A DNA stretch of 64,000 nucleotides from Hamadaea sp013361475 (GCF_040654195.1 NZ_JBFAHM010000012.1:284247-348246), one strand, 5' to 3'. Counted from the stretch's first letter, positions 16,631 to 25,026 are shown. Translations and numbers: made by a program. The notes: generated by a model not told the origin, from the letters alone.

Positions 16631-18883
16631 ATGATCGGCCGTATCGTCCGAAGTGGACTCGCGCTCGCCGTCGTCCTGTCCGTGACCGCGCCACTACCAG
16701 CGCAGGCTGCCGAAACACCCGGCACTGTGACCGACTTCGGCGTACAGCAGACCGCCCTGACCGTGTTCGAGAGCTACTACGGAAGCGCCGGCGGCCGTGC
16801 GGTCGCGTACGGCGTCCAGATGGGCTCGCCCGGCGTGCTCAGCGTGGTCGACCCCGTCACCCGCGAACTCGTCGACACCGCGTACCTGGCCGACTCGTCC
16901 GGCGCGTGGGGCATCACCCAGGCGACCGACGGCACCGTCTACGCCGGCAGCTACCCGAACGCGCACGTGTACGCGTACGACCCGCAGACCCGGACGACGA
17001 CCGACCTCGGCGCGCCGGTGGCCGGGCAGACCGTCCTCTACGGACTGCGGCCGGGCGCGGACGGCCGGATCTACGGCGGCACCTACCCCGGCGCGCACGT
17101 CTTCTCCTACTCGCCGTCCGAAGGATTCCGCGACTACGGCTCGATGTTCCCCGGCGAGCAGTACGCCGTCGACGTGGCCGTCGACCCGGTTCGCGACGTG
17201 ATCTGGGCGGCGATCGGCAGTCACGGGCACCTCGTGCGGCTCGACCTGACCACGGGCGAGAAGCGGGACATCCTCCCGGCCGCGCTGCAAGGCGACGCGA
17301 GCTACCCCTATGACATCAACCTCGCCGGTGGGAGGCTGTTCGTCAAGCGCAGCAAGCTCGAGGCTCTCGTGCTCGATCCAGACTCGGGCGCGGTCCTCGC
17401 CGACGGCTTCACGATCAGCTCCCGGGGCACCTCCCCGCTGGCTCCGGACGGCCGCTCGGTGTACTTCACCTCGACGTCGAATCAGCTCTGGCGCTACGAC
17501 GTGCAGAGTGACACCTACGGCGCCGTCCTGACCTCCAGCGGAACCCCGGTAGCCGCCGGTGGGGCGGGGATCGGCTTCGGCTTCGGGCCCGGCGACCGGC
17601 TGTACGCCACCATCGGCAACTACGCCGGTCAGGCCTTCTCCTACGACCCGGCCACGGGAGCGAGCGAGCAGTATCGGCTGCCGTTCCCGCCGCAGGCGCT
17701 GGACATCAACAGCATCAGCGCCGGACCGGACGGCCGGATCTACACCAACCTCTACATCAACGGGAACCTGTCGGTCCTGAACCCGGCCACGGGCACGCCC
17801 GCCAACCTCGGGCGGCTCGGGCAGGCCGACGGGTTCGGCTGGCTGAACGGCAAGATGTACCAGGGGGTCTACCCCTACGGCGGGGTGCTGGAGTACGACC
17901 CGGCCAAGCCGTACGTGGTCAACACGAACCCGAGGGAACTGTTCCGGCTGCAACCCGACGGGCAGAACCGGCCGCTCGCCTTCGCCGGGGCCGGGACGAA
18001 GGTCTACATCGGCAGCACTCCCGACTACGGTCTCTGGGGCGGCGCACTGACCGTCTACGACGTCCGCACCGGTGTGCGTACAACTCGGAGAGACATCGTG
18101 GCCGACCAGGGCGTGATCTCGCTGGCGGTGCTTGGTGACCGCCTCTGGGCGGGCACGACGATCGGCGGTGGCGGCGGCACGGTGCCCAAGGCGACCGAGG
18201 CCAAGGTCTTCACCGCGGACCTGGCGACGGGCGAGAAGATCGCGGAGTACACGCCGGTGCCCGGCGCGAACTCGATCTCATCGCTCGTGGCCGGGCCGGA
18301 CGGCCTGCTCTGGGGGCTCGCGGACGGCGAGTTGTTCCTCCTCGACCCGGCGACCGGCGCCGTCGTGCACCGGCAGGACATCCCGGGCCGCGCCTCGGGC
18401 GTCCAGGACGAGCTGATCGTGAACTCGGCCGACGAACACGTCTACGCGTCGCTCGACGGCAACCTGCTGCAGATAGACCCGCTGTCCAAGCAGGTCCGCG
18501 TGCTCCGGGACACCGAGACCTACCGGCTCACCCAGGACCCACGGGGCAACCTGTGGTTCCGTAACGGGGTCAAGGCGGCCAACGGCGCGGTCCAATACGG
18601 CTCGCACCTGCTGCGCTACGTGCCCGAGCCGGACAGCTGCGTGGGCTCGGACCTGCGCGCCCACATCACCGTGGGCGACATCGACTCCACTGTGGTCAAT
18701 CGCTACGCGGGCGACGGCTGCACCGTCAACGACCTGATCCGCGACGAGGCGGACTGGCCGGGCCACGGCGCGTTCGTCGCGCACGTCGCCCAGGTCACCG
18801 ACCAGCTGGTACGCACAAAGGTGCTGACGGAGTCCGAGAAGGACGCCATCGTGGCCGCCGCCGGTCGGTCAGACGTCGGCTGA
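16631..18883 (+). CDS. Secreted beta-propeller protein 3 with C-terminal FIMAH-type domain
   Basis: A 750-aa exported protein, ATG with GGAGG ribosome-binding site. The signal peptide (MIGRIVRSGLALAVVLSVTA, cleavage near AQA-A) is followed by blades with VYAGSYPNAHVYAYDPQTR, IYGGTYPGAHVFSYSPSEG and YIGSTPDYGLWGGALTVYD. The last ~85 residues (from CVGSDLRAHITVGDIDS; key stretch GHGAFVAHVAQVTDQLV then KVLTESEKDAI) match the FIMAH domain, a helical module found at the C-termini of secreted actinobacterial hydrolases and thought to mediate binding. It is the longest of the three paralogs and the only one with this tail. A GC-rich hairpin follows the stop codon. Confidence 0.85.
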   Translation: MIGRIVRSGLALAVVLSVTAPLPAQAAETPGTVTDFGVQQTALTVFESYYGSAGGRAVAYGVQMGSPGVLSVVDPVTRELVDTAYLADSSGAWGITQATDGTVYAGSYPNAHVYAYDPQTRTTTDLGAPVAGQTVLYGLRPGADGRIYGGTYPGAHVFSYSPSEGFRDYGSMFPGEQYAVDVAVDPVRDVIWAAIGSHGHLVRLDLTTGEKRDILPAALQGDASYPYDINLAGGRLFVKRSKLEALVLDPDSGAVLADGFTISSRGTSPLAPDGRSVYFTSTSNQLWRYDVQSDTYGAVLTSSGTPVAAGGAGIGFGFGPGDRLYATIGNYAGQAFSYDPATGASEQYRLPFPPQALDINSISAGPDGRIYTNLYINGNLSVLNPATGTPANLGRLGQADGFGWLNGKMYQGVYPYGGVLEYDPAKPYVVNTNPRELFRLQPDGQNRPLAFAGAGTKVYIGSTPDYGLWGGALTVYDVRTGVRTTRRDIVADQGVISLAVLGDRLWAGTTIGGGGGTVPKATEAKVFTADLATGEKIAEYTPVPGANSISSLVAGPDGLLWGLADGELFLLDPATGAVVHRQDIPGRASGVQDELIVNSADEHVYASLDGNLLQIDPLSKQVRVLRDTETYRLTQDPRGNLWFRNGVKAANGAVQYGSHLLRYVPEPDSCVGSDLRAHITVGDIDSTVVNRYAGDGCTVNDLIRDEADWPGHGAFVAHVAQVTDQLVRTKVLTESEKDAIVAAAGRSDVG

Positions 18884-18893
18884 CCTCCGCGAC

Positions 18894-18919
18894 GGGGCGC
18901 CCTGGGAGCGGGGCGCCCC
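18894..18919 (+). terminator. Hairpin terminator after propeller gene 3
   Basis: GGGGCGCCC (18894-18902) pairs with the complementary part of GGGGCGCCCC (18910-18919) across a 7-nt loop, 11 bp after the stop codon. There is no long T-tract. Confidence 0.6.
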
Positions 18920-18966
18920 TGTTGATGTTGTTTGGCGTCGCCCGGTCCGGGGGTAGATGGGGCGGC

Positions 18967-19791
18967 ATGCGGCGCGCTGGGGTGATCGACGACGACTCGG
19001 TCGGCGCGCACGACCACGTCTGCTTCGTGTACGCCGAGCGCACCGAGTGGCGAGCCGCGGCCCGTTCGTTCGCCCTCGCCGGCCTCGACGCCGGTCAACG
19101 CGTCCTGATCGTCGCCGGTCCCGGGGAGGAGCACTGGTGGACCGAGGACGAGGCGCTCGGTCCCGCGGTGCGTACCGGTCGCGCCGAACTGCTGCCCGAG
19201 CGCGTGGCGTACCCGCACGACCTGGTCGACCCGGCCGACCAGGTCGCCTTCTATCGTGAGGCCACCGAGCGGGCGGTCCGTGACGGCTTCGCCGGGCTGC
19301 GCGCGTTCGCGAATGTGACCGGTCTCACGTCGACGCCTCCGGCAGTGGATCGGCTGCTCCGCTACGAGCAGCTCGTCGACGCGTACATGGACGGGCATCC
19401 GTTCCAGGGCCTGTGCGGTTACGACCGGACGGTGGTGCCGCCCGCCGACCTCCGCCTCCTGGCGTGCCTGCACCCCAGTGCGAGCCCGGGCTATGCTCCG
19501 TTTCACGTGTACGCCGATTCCGGCCGCCTGCGGTTGGCCGGTGACATCGACTATGACAACGTCGAGTTGCTGGCCGAAGCGCTGCGGGCGGTGGGCCTGC
19601 CGTCGGCGGGGCCGCCGCTGGAGCTGACCGGCACCGGTCTGGGCTTCGTCCACCACGCCGCGCTGGTGGCGTTGGCCAAGCTGGCCCAGGAGCACAGCGG
19701 GCGGATCGTGCTGCGTGGCGGACCGAGCGTCGCCAAGCGCCTGTCCGACATGTTGGGGCTGGACGACGCCGGTCTGGAGGTGATCGTGTGA
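18967..19791 (+). CDS. MEDS-domain protein with STAS-like C-terminus
   Basis: A 274-aa cytoplasmic protein. Residues ~10-170 match the MEDS sensory domain (DHVCFVYAERTEWRAAARSF, GQRVLIVAGPGEEHWW, LCGYDRTVVPP), and the C-terminal ~90 residues form an anti-sigma-antagonist (STAS)-like fold (RLRLAGDIDYDNVELLAEAL to LRGGPSVAKRLSDMLGLDD). The loop that normally carries the phosphorylated Ser reads GFVHHAAL, so phospho-switching may be lost. The stop overlaps the GTG of the next gene by 4 bp. Probably part of a partner-switching circuit controlling a sigma factor; the target is unknown. In-frame ATG 45 bp upstream is an alternative start. Confidence 0.8.
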   Translation: MRRAGVIDDDSVGAHDHVCFVYAERTEWRAAARSFALAGLDAGQRVLIVAGPGEEHWWTEDEALGPAVRTGRAELLPERVAYPHDLVDPADQVAFYREATERAVRDGFAGLRAFANVTGLTSTPPAVDRLLRYEQLVDAYMDGHPFQGLCGYDRTVVPPADLRLLACLHPSASPGYAPFHVYADSGRLRLAGDIDYDNVELLAEALRAVGLPSAGPPLELTGTGLGFVHHAALVALAKLAQEHSGRIVLRGGPSVAKRLSDMLGLDDAGLEVIV

Positions 19792-20756
19792 GGAGCGGGG
19801 CGGCCGCGGGGCACACCGGCTACTTCCACGAGGCCGCGGTCTACGACTCCGAGCGCGAGCTGCTCGACATCGCGGTGCCGTTCTTGCTCGGCGGAGTCGC
19901 CGCGGGGGAGCCGACGCTGGTCGCCTTCGGCGGCCCGCACGCCGACCTCCTTCGCCGGGCCATTGGCGGGAACTCCGGCATCGTGTACCTGGCCGGTGGC
20001 GACATGTACGCCCGCCCGGCCGCGGCCATCGCCGAGTACCGCAGGATCCTGACCCAGTTCGTCGCCGAAGGGGCACACCAGATTCGGATCATCGGTGAAC
20101 TGGACGCCTCGGCGTTCGGGGCGACCTGGGACTGGTGGGCGCGCTACGAATCGGCCATCAACCACGCGTACGACGAGTTCCCGTTGTGGAGCATGTGTGC
20201 GTACGGAGCGGGGACGACTCCGCCCGGCGTGCTGGCCGATGTCCTGCGTACGCATCCCCGGACGGCCGACCCGGACGGCGGGCACACCCTCAGCGAGACC
20301 TACGTCGACCCGATGAGCTACCTCGGCGAGCCCCGGCCCGCGGCGGTGGATCCGTTGCTGCGCCAGGCGCCGGCGTGGACCCTCGTCGACCCGACCCCGG
20401 CCGCCGTCCGGCAGGCGGTGCGGACCACGGCTCCGGCCGCGCTGAGCTCGGCGGGCGCGGATCTGGGCGGCTTCATGGTCGCCGTCAGCGAAGGCGTGAC
20501 CAACGCGATCCGGCACGGGCGCGGGCCGGTCCGCGTACGGCTGTGGATCTCGTCACATCGGATGGTCCTGGCCGTCACCGATCAGGGCGCCGGGCCGAAG
20601 GACCCGTTCGCCGGGCTGCTGCCGGCGCCCGACGCCGATCCCGGCGGGCTTGGCCTGTGGCTGAGTCACCAACTGTGCGACCACGTCGGCATGCATCGGG
20701 ACGCGTCGGGCTTCACGATCCGTCTCACCGCGGGCGATCCGGACGCAGATCGTTGA
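19788..20756 (+). CDS. MEDS-domain anti-sigma factor-like histidine kinase-type ATPase
   Basis: A 322-aa protein with GTG start overlapping the previous stop. Residues ~10-200 repeat the MEDS domain (GYFHEAAVYDSERELLDIAV, SMCAYGAGTTPPGVLADV). The C-terminal ~130 residues are an RsbW-type HATPase: N-box VSEGVTNAIRHG, G1 box VTDQGAG, G2-like GGLGLWL. Such proteins bind and inhibit a sigma factor or an antagonist. Translational coupling with the preceding STAS-tailed MEDS protein indicates that the two act together, sharing a sensory domain but carrying opposite output modules. The next operon starts about 100 bp downstream. Confidence 0.85.
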   Translation: MRSGAAAGHTGYFHEAAVYDSERELLDIAVPFLLGGVAAGEPTLVAFGGPHADLLRRAIGGNSGIVYLAGGDMYARPAAAIAEYRRILTQFVAEGAHQIRIIGELDASAFGATWDWWARYESAINHAYDEFPLWSMCAYGAGTTPPGVLADVLRTHPRTADPDGGHTLSETYVDPMSYLGEPRPAAVDPLLRQAPAWTLVDPTPAAVRQAVRTTAPAALSSAGADLGGFMVAVSEGVTNAIRHGRGPVRVRLWISSHRMVLAVTDQGAGPKDPFAGLLPAPDADPGGLGLWLSHQLCDHVGMHRDASGFTIRLTAGDPDADR

Positions 20757-20857
20757 CGCGACGACCGTTCCGGTAAGGTTGACATACAGACAGCTCGATG
20801 GTCCGATGTGTCCTTACGTTGGCCGGGTGGCGCCCGGCCCGACGGGAAGGACGCTCG

Positions 20858-21547
20858 GTGAAGCGGCACACCTCACCTGAACTGCCCGGCGAAGGCGACA
20901 CCGACTACGCGCGCTATATGCGCCTCGACACCTTGCTCAGCCTGCAACGACACCCTGACGACGTGGTCCACCGGGACGAGTTGCTCTTCCAGGTCGTGCA
21001 TCAGTCCAGCGAACTCTGGCTCAAACTGGCGGTCGCCGAGATCGACGAGGCGGCCGTCCTCGTCGGCCGGGACGACCTCGCCGGAGCCGAGTTGCTGCTG
21101 GGGCGGGCGTCCCTGGCGATCCGGCTGGTCACCGATCAGCTCGACATGTTCCGGTATCTCAAACCGGCCGACTTCGAGGCCATGAAACCGGCGCTGGGCA
21201 ACGGTTCCGGCGCGGAGTCACCGGGTTGGCGCGACGCGCAGAAGGCCAGCCGCCGGCTCGGCCAGGCGTTCCAGGCATACCTCGACGATCAGGCGATCGA
21301 CCCGGCGACGCTGTATCCGGGCGTCGCCACCGATCCGGCGTACCGGCTGGCCGAGGCCATGGTCGACTGGGACGAGCGGGTCGCCCTCTGGCGCGTACGC
21401 CACTACACGATCGCGATCCGCATCGGCGGGCACGGCATGATCGGCACCCCGAACAGCCCGGCCGACTGGCTGGCGAAGCTGATCGACTACCGCTTCTTCC
21501 CGGAACTCTGGCAACTACGGGTGCTGGGAGGCCACGGGGGTGCGTGA
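20858..21547 (+). CDS. Short tryptophan 2,3-dioxygenase-family heme protein (TDO-A)
   Basis: A 229-aa protein; GTG at 20858 with GGGAAGGA 6 bp upstream is preferred over an upstream in-frame start. It follows the TDO pattern: YARYMRLDTLLSLQ, then RDELLFQVVHQSSELWLK (distal-side His 48) and, near the C-terminus, LWRVRHYTIAIRIGGHG (likely axial heme His ~182) and FFPELWQLR. The block that in classical TDO supplies the substrate-carboxylate Arg (EFRxxLGPASGFQS) here reads AMKPALGNGSG, so that Arg is gone. It belongs to the heme-dependent aromatic oxygenase superfamily; dioxygenation of free tryptophan is therefore uncertain. First gene of a four-gene operon with overlapping ends. Confidence 0.85.
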   Translation: MKRHTSPELPGEGDTDYARYMRLDTLLSLQRHPDDVVHRDELLFQVVHQSSELWLKLAVAEIDEAAVLVGRDDLAGAELLLGRASLAIRLVTDQLDMFRYLKPADFEAMKPALGNGSGAESPGWRDAQKASRRLGQAFQAYLDDQAIDPATLYPGVATDPAYRLAEAMVDWDERVALWRVRHYTIAIRIGGHGMIGTPNSPADWLAKLIDYRFFPELWQLRVLGGHGGA

Positions 21548-22742
21548 GCTGGCGTCGTGGCTGTCCGGCGACCGCCGCCCGGACGCGTTCCCGTACGACG
21601 CCGTCGTGGCGGAGTTCCGGCGTACCGGCAAGCACTTCGTCGCCAAGGACCTGCTCGTGCAGCTCGATCAGGTCCGGCGAACGGCGGTGCCCCCGGCCCG
21701 GGCGCAGGCGGCCGACTGCTTCCTGCGGGACTTCCTGGACGTCACGCTCGACAAGTTCGACGGGCGCTACGACTATCAGACCTATCTCGCGCTGAGCCTG
21801 ATCCGGCTGCCGGACGACCCGGCGACCGTACGCCGCCGCCACGACGAGCTGACGGTGCAGTTGATCGCCGACGCCCTGCGCTTCGAACTGGCCGCCGCCT
21901 CGGGCGCCACCGAGTCGCTGCCCCGGCAGCGGCCCGGTCTGAAGCTCGTGACCAAGCGGTACCGGCTGGGCGTCCGGGCGTTCGCGCCGGCGCTGGGCCG
22001 GCTCGGTCTGCTGACGACCACGGCGACCGATCCGGCCGCCACCGCCGCGCAGCTGTGCGACGTGGTGCTGTCGGCGCAGGGGGCCACCGAACGCCGGGCG
22101 CTCGACGCGAGCATGCTGCCGGTCGACCAGGTCCACGACGAGTACCTGTTCATCCGCGTACTCCAGGGTTACGAGACGACCTTCGCGGCGTTGGCCGTCG
22201 AACTCGGCCAGGCCGTCGCGGAGGTGACCGCCGGGCAGGCGGACGCGGCGGCCGAGCGCCTCGCGTACGCCCGCCGGCTGCTGGACGGGGCGGCGCCGAT
22301 GTTCTCCCTGATGGCCACCGTGCAGCCGGAGTCCTTCCGGACCTTCCGGGTCTACACCGAGGGCGCGAGCGCCATCCAGTCCCGGTCGTACAAACGGGTG
22401 GAGTCCCTGTGCCGGTCGCCGGAAGCGGATCGGCTGGACTCGATGGCATACCGGTCGGTGCCGGAGATCCGTGACACCGTGGTCGCCGGTCAGCCGTCGC
22501 TGGACGAGGCGTACCGGTCGGCGGGGCTCAGCGGATCCCAGCGGGCGCTGCTCGGCCGCCGGATGACCGAGTTCGGGGCGGCCCTGCTGCAGTGGCGGCA
22601 GACGCACTACCGGATCGCGGTGCGGATGCTCGGCACCCGTCCCGGCACCGGGTACACCGAGGGCACGCCCTACCTCGCCGCCGTCCGCGATCTCCCGGTC
22701 TTCGCTCAGCAGCACGAACCCCGGCAGGAGGAACCCACGTGA
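21540..22742 (+). CDS. TDO-superfamily protein with 200-aa N-terminal extension (TDO-B)
   Basis: A 400-aa protein, GTG start overlapping TDO-A by 8 bp. Residues ~1-195 are helical and unrecognised. Residues ~200-400 follow TDO order: DEYLFIRVLQGYETTF where TDO has LFIVQHQTSELW (distal His missing), FRTFRVYTEGASAIQSRSYK matching the EFRxxLGPASGFQSxQYR substrate block (Arg kept), and LQWRQTHYRIAVRMLGTRPG with the likely axial heme His. It is thus complementary to TDO-A in what it keeps. It may be a catalytic partner, a substrate-binding subunit of a heteromer, or a separate oxygenase. Substrate unknown. Confidence 0.75.
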   Translation: MRELASWLSGDRRPDAFPYDAVVAEFRRTGKHFVAKDLLVQLDQVRRTAVPPARAQAADCFLRDFLDVTLDKFDGRYDYQTYLALSLIRLPDDPATVRRRHDELTVQLIADALRFELAAASGATESLPRQRPGLKLVTKRYRLGVRAFAPALGRLGLLTTTATDPAATAAQLCDVVLSAQGATERRALDASMLPVDQVHDEYLFIRVLQGYETTFAALAVELGQAVAEVTAGQADAAAERLAYARRLLDGAAPMFSLMATVQPESFRTFRVYTEGASAIQSRSYKRVESLCRSPEADRLDSMAYRSVPEIRDTVVAGQPSLDEAYRSAGLSGSQRALLGRRMTEFGAALLQWRQTHYRIAVRMLGTRPGTGYTEGTPYLAAVRDLPVFAQQHEPRQEEPT

Positions 22743-23857
22743 GTCATCCCCTCCGCCAGGAGTTTCCACTGCTGGCGAGCTGCGTCTACCTCAACAGCAA
22801 CTCGACGGGCGCGGTGCCGCGGGGTGCGCAGGCGGTGCTAGAACGCTACTGGGACACGCTGCGCAGCTGGCGCGACGACGTGTGGCACGGCTGGCACGAG
22901 GAGCTGGACGCATATGTGTCCACTCTGGAACGGTTCATCGGGGCGGCTCCGGGCAGCGTCGTCACCGACGCCAACCTCAGCACGCTGTTGTCCCGCGTGG
23001 CGTCCTGTCTCACCTTCCGATCACCCCGGAACCGGGTGGTGATCACCGATCGCGAGTTCCCCACGATCCCGTTCGTCTGGCAGGCTCAGCGACGGCTCGG
23101 CGCGGAGGTCGACATCGTCGGCGACGGCGGTCCCGTCATCGACCAGGCCGAGCTGGAACGACGGATCGATGAGCGTACCCTCGTGGTCTGCGTGCCCCAC
23201 GCGAGCTTCTCCTCGGGCGCGACGCTGGACCTGGCGAGCCTGGTCCGCCGGGCCCGCGAGGTGGGCGCGCTGGTGATCGTCGACGCCTTCCAGAGCGTGG
23301 GTGTGATGCCGCTGGACGTGACCGCGCTGGGAGTCGACTTCGTGCTGGGCGGCTCGCACAAGTGGATGTGCGGCGTAGGTACCGCGTTTCTGTATGTGCG
23401 CCCGGAGCTGGCGGACGGGTTGGAGCCCACCGCGACCGGCTGGCAGGCGGGCGAGCACGCGTTGTCGTTCCAGCCCGCGACCGCCTGGGCGCCCGGCGCG
23501 CAACGGTTCGCGGGCGGCACTCCGTTTCCGCTCAGCGCGCTCATCTCGCGGGTCGGCCTGGACCTGCTGGCAGGCGTGGGCATCGAAGCGATCCGCGCGC
23601 ACTCGCTGGCGGCGACGGGGCGGATCCTGGACCGAGCCGCGGCCGCGGGGATTCCGGCGGTCAGCCCGCACGGACCGGACCGCGGCGGGGTGGTGTGCCT
23701 GGACGTGCCGGACGGCGAGGCGGTGAAGCACCGGCTGGCGAAGCGGAACCTGATCTGCAGCTGGCGCGGCTATCTGCGGATCGGGCCGCACATCTACAAC
23801 ACGCTGGACGAGATCGACGAGTTCATGGACGCCGTGGAACAGGAGTGGCACCGATGA
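22739..23857 (+). CDS. PLP-dependent class V aminotransferase-fold enzyme, kynureninase-like
   Basis: A 372-aa fold-type I PLP enzyme; GTG start overlaps the TDO-B stop by 4 bp. Internal aldimine Lys is in LGGSHKWMCGVG, the PLP-pyridine Asp in VIVDAFQSVGV, and VTDREFPTIPFVWQ and FAGGTPFPLSALI fit the kynureninase/cysteine-desulfurase branch. Placement behind two TDO-like proteins suggests cleavage of a kynurenine-type intermediate to an anthranilate, but no kynurenine formamidase is encoded nearby. Alternatives within class V are a desulfurase-like lyase or an aminotransferase. Confidence 0.8.
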   Translation: MSHPLRQEFPLLASCVYLNSNSTGAVPRGAQAVLERYWDTLRSWRDDVWHGWHEELDAYVSTLERFIGAAPGSVVTDANLSTLLSRVASCLTFRSPRNRVVITDREFPTIPFVWQAQRRLGAEVDIVGDGGPVIDQAELERRIDERTLVVCVPHASFSSGATLDLASLVRRAREVGALVIVDAFQSVGVMPLDVTALGVDFVLGGSHKWMCGVGTAFLYVRPELADGLEPTATGWQAGEHALSFQPATAWAPGAQRFAGGTPFPLSALISRVGLDLLAGVGIEAIRAHSLAATGRILDRAAAAGIPAVSPHGPDRGGVVCLDVPDGEAVKHRLAKRNLICSWRGYLRIGPHIYNTLDEIDEFMDAVEQEWHR

Positions 23858-24870
23858 CGGAGGTTTCCCCGCGAGCGCTGATGAGTCTGCTGTTCAACGG
23901 GGCCAAGGCGGTCGACGTCCTGACGACCGCGCTGGACCTAGGCCTGCTCGACGAGCTGGAACCCGGCCCGGTACGCCTCGCCGACCTCGCGGAGCGGCAT
24001 GGTCTGAAACCGTTGCGGCTGTATAAGTTCCTGGACTGCGTCGAGAGCCTCGGCCTCCTACGGCGTGAGGACGGCGACGACATCGGCGACACTCAGTACC
24101 GGGCCGTCCCCGGACTGCGGGAGGCGGTGGTGGCCGGGCTCGGGCCGGACGCGATCGAACGGGACCGGGACCGGTATCCGTGGCGTCTGTTGCACGGCCG
24201 GCTCGCCGGCAGCCTGCGCGGCGAGGTGGGCATGACCGACGACGACTTCGCCTGGCCGCCGCGGACCGACGAGCAGACCGCGTCCTTCGAGAGCAGCATG
24301 TCGCTCGGGCTCGGGCCGGTCCTCGAAGTCTTCCACCGGTACGCCGGCCGCCTGTGGTCCGGCCGGACTCGGTTCCTCGACGTCGGCGGCGGCGCGGGGA
24401 CGCTGGCCGCGAGCGTCGTCGCCGACGTGCCCCACGTCCACGCCGACGTCTACAACCTCGCGGCGGTCGGCCCGCTCGTCGAGCAGACCCGTACGCAGTG
24501 CGCCGACCCGGCCCGGCTGGGCTTCGTCGCCGGAGACTTCTTCGCCGAACCGCTGCCCGGCGGCTACGACACGATGGCGTTCGTCCGCGTCCTGCACGAC
24601 TGGCCGGCCGACGTCGCCCGGCGTCTCGTCGAATCGGCGTACGCGTCCCTGGAGCCGGGCGGTCAGCTGCTGATCTGTGAGGAGTTCCGGACGCCCGACC
24701 GGCTGGCGATGCAGTTCTTCTGGTCGTACTTCCTGATCGGCGTCGACAGCTGTGTCAGCCGCCTCCGGGAGGTGTCGTTCTACACGACGCTGCTGGAGAA
24801 GACCGGGTTCGATCACGTCGAGGTGCTGCCGTCGGCGTGGGAACTGGTGGTGGCCCGGAGGCCTGCATGA
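23854..24870 (+). CDS. SAM-dependent O-methyltransferase (ASMT-like)
   Basis: A 338-aa protein; ATG overlaps the PLP-enzyme stop (ATGA). It has the two-part layout of small-molecule O-methyltransferases: N-terminal winged-helix dimerisation domain (LGLLDELEPGPVRLADLAE, LYKFLDCVESLGLLR) and a Rossmann SAM domain with motif I FLDVGGGAGTLA, acidic motif II region and VRVLHDWPADVARRL. This HDW motif is typical of the plant-type/ASMT group, where His is the general base. It would methylate a hydroxyl (or acid) of the product made by the three upstream enzymes. Last gene of the operon; 156 bp separate it from the Asp23 operon. Confidence 0.88.
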   Translation: MTEVSPRALMSLLFNGAKAVDVLTTALDLGLLDELEPGPVRLADLAERHGLKPLRLYKFLDCVESLGLLRREDGDDIGDTQYRAVPGLREAVVAGLGPDAIERDRDRYPWRLLHGRLAGSLRGEVGMTDDDFAWPPRTDEQTASFESSMSLGLGPVLEVFHRYAGRLWSGRTRFLDVGGGAGTLAASVVADVPHVHADVYNLAAVGPLVEQTRTQCADPARLGFVAGDFFAEPLPGGYDTMAFVRVLHDWPADVARRLVESAYASLEPGGQLLICEEFRTPDRLAMQFFWSYFLIGVDSCVSRLREVSFYTTLLEKTGFDHVEVLPSAWELVVARRPA

Positions 24871-24957
24871 CCGGGTTTCGGCCCAAACAGAACATCGCTA
24901 CTAATGGGGCATTTATCGGCGACTCCGCGTATGCCCCCGGGTGACGGTGACGAGAAG

Positions 24958-24982
24958 GTTTAGCCGCGGCTCTTCCGGTAAA
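24958..24982 (+). promoter_or_regulatory. Sigma-B-like stress promoter for the Asp23 operon
   Basis: GTTT at 24958-24961, 15 bp, GGTAAA at 24977-24982, matching the GTTT-N14-16-GGGTAA pattern of SigB-type stress sigma factors except for one position. It lies 44 bp upstream of the first Asp23 start codon. Confidence 0.5.
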
Positions 24983-25026
24983 CAGTGTGTAGTCATGCCG
25001 TCACCTGGAGTGAAGGAGCGCAGGCG

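Noticed and set aside
20757..20857. Riboswitch or attenuator before the TDO operon
   Set aside because: TTGACA at about 20780 may be a -35 element, but I found no convincing leader peptide, Trp codon run or paired stems.
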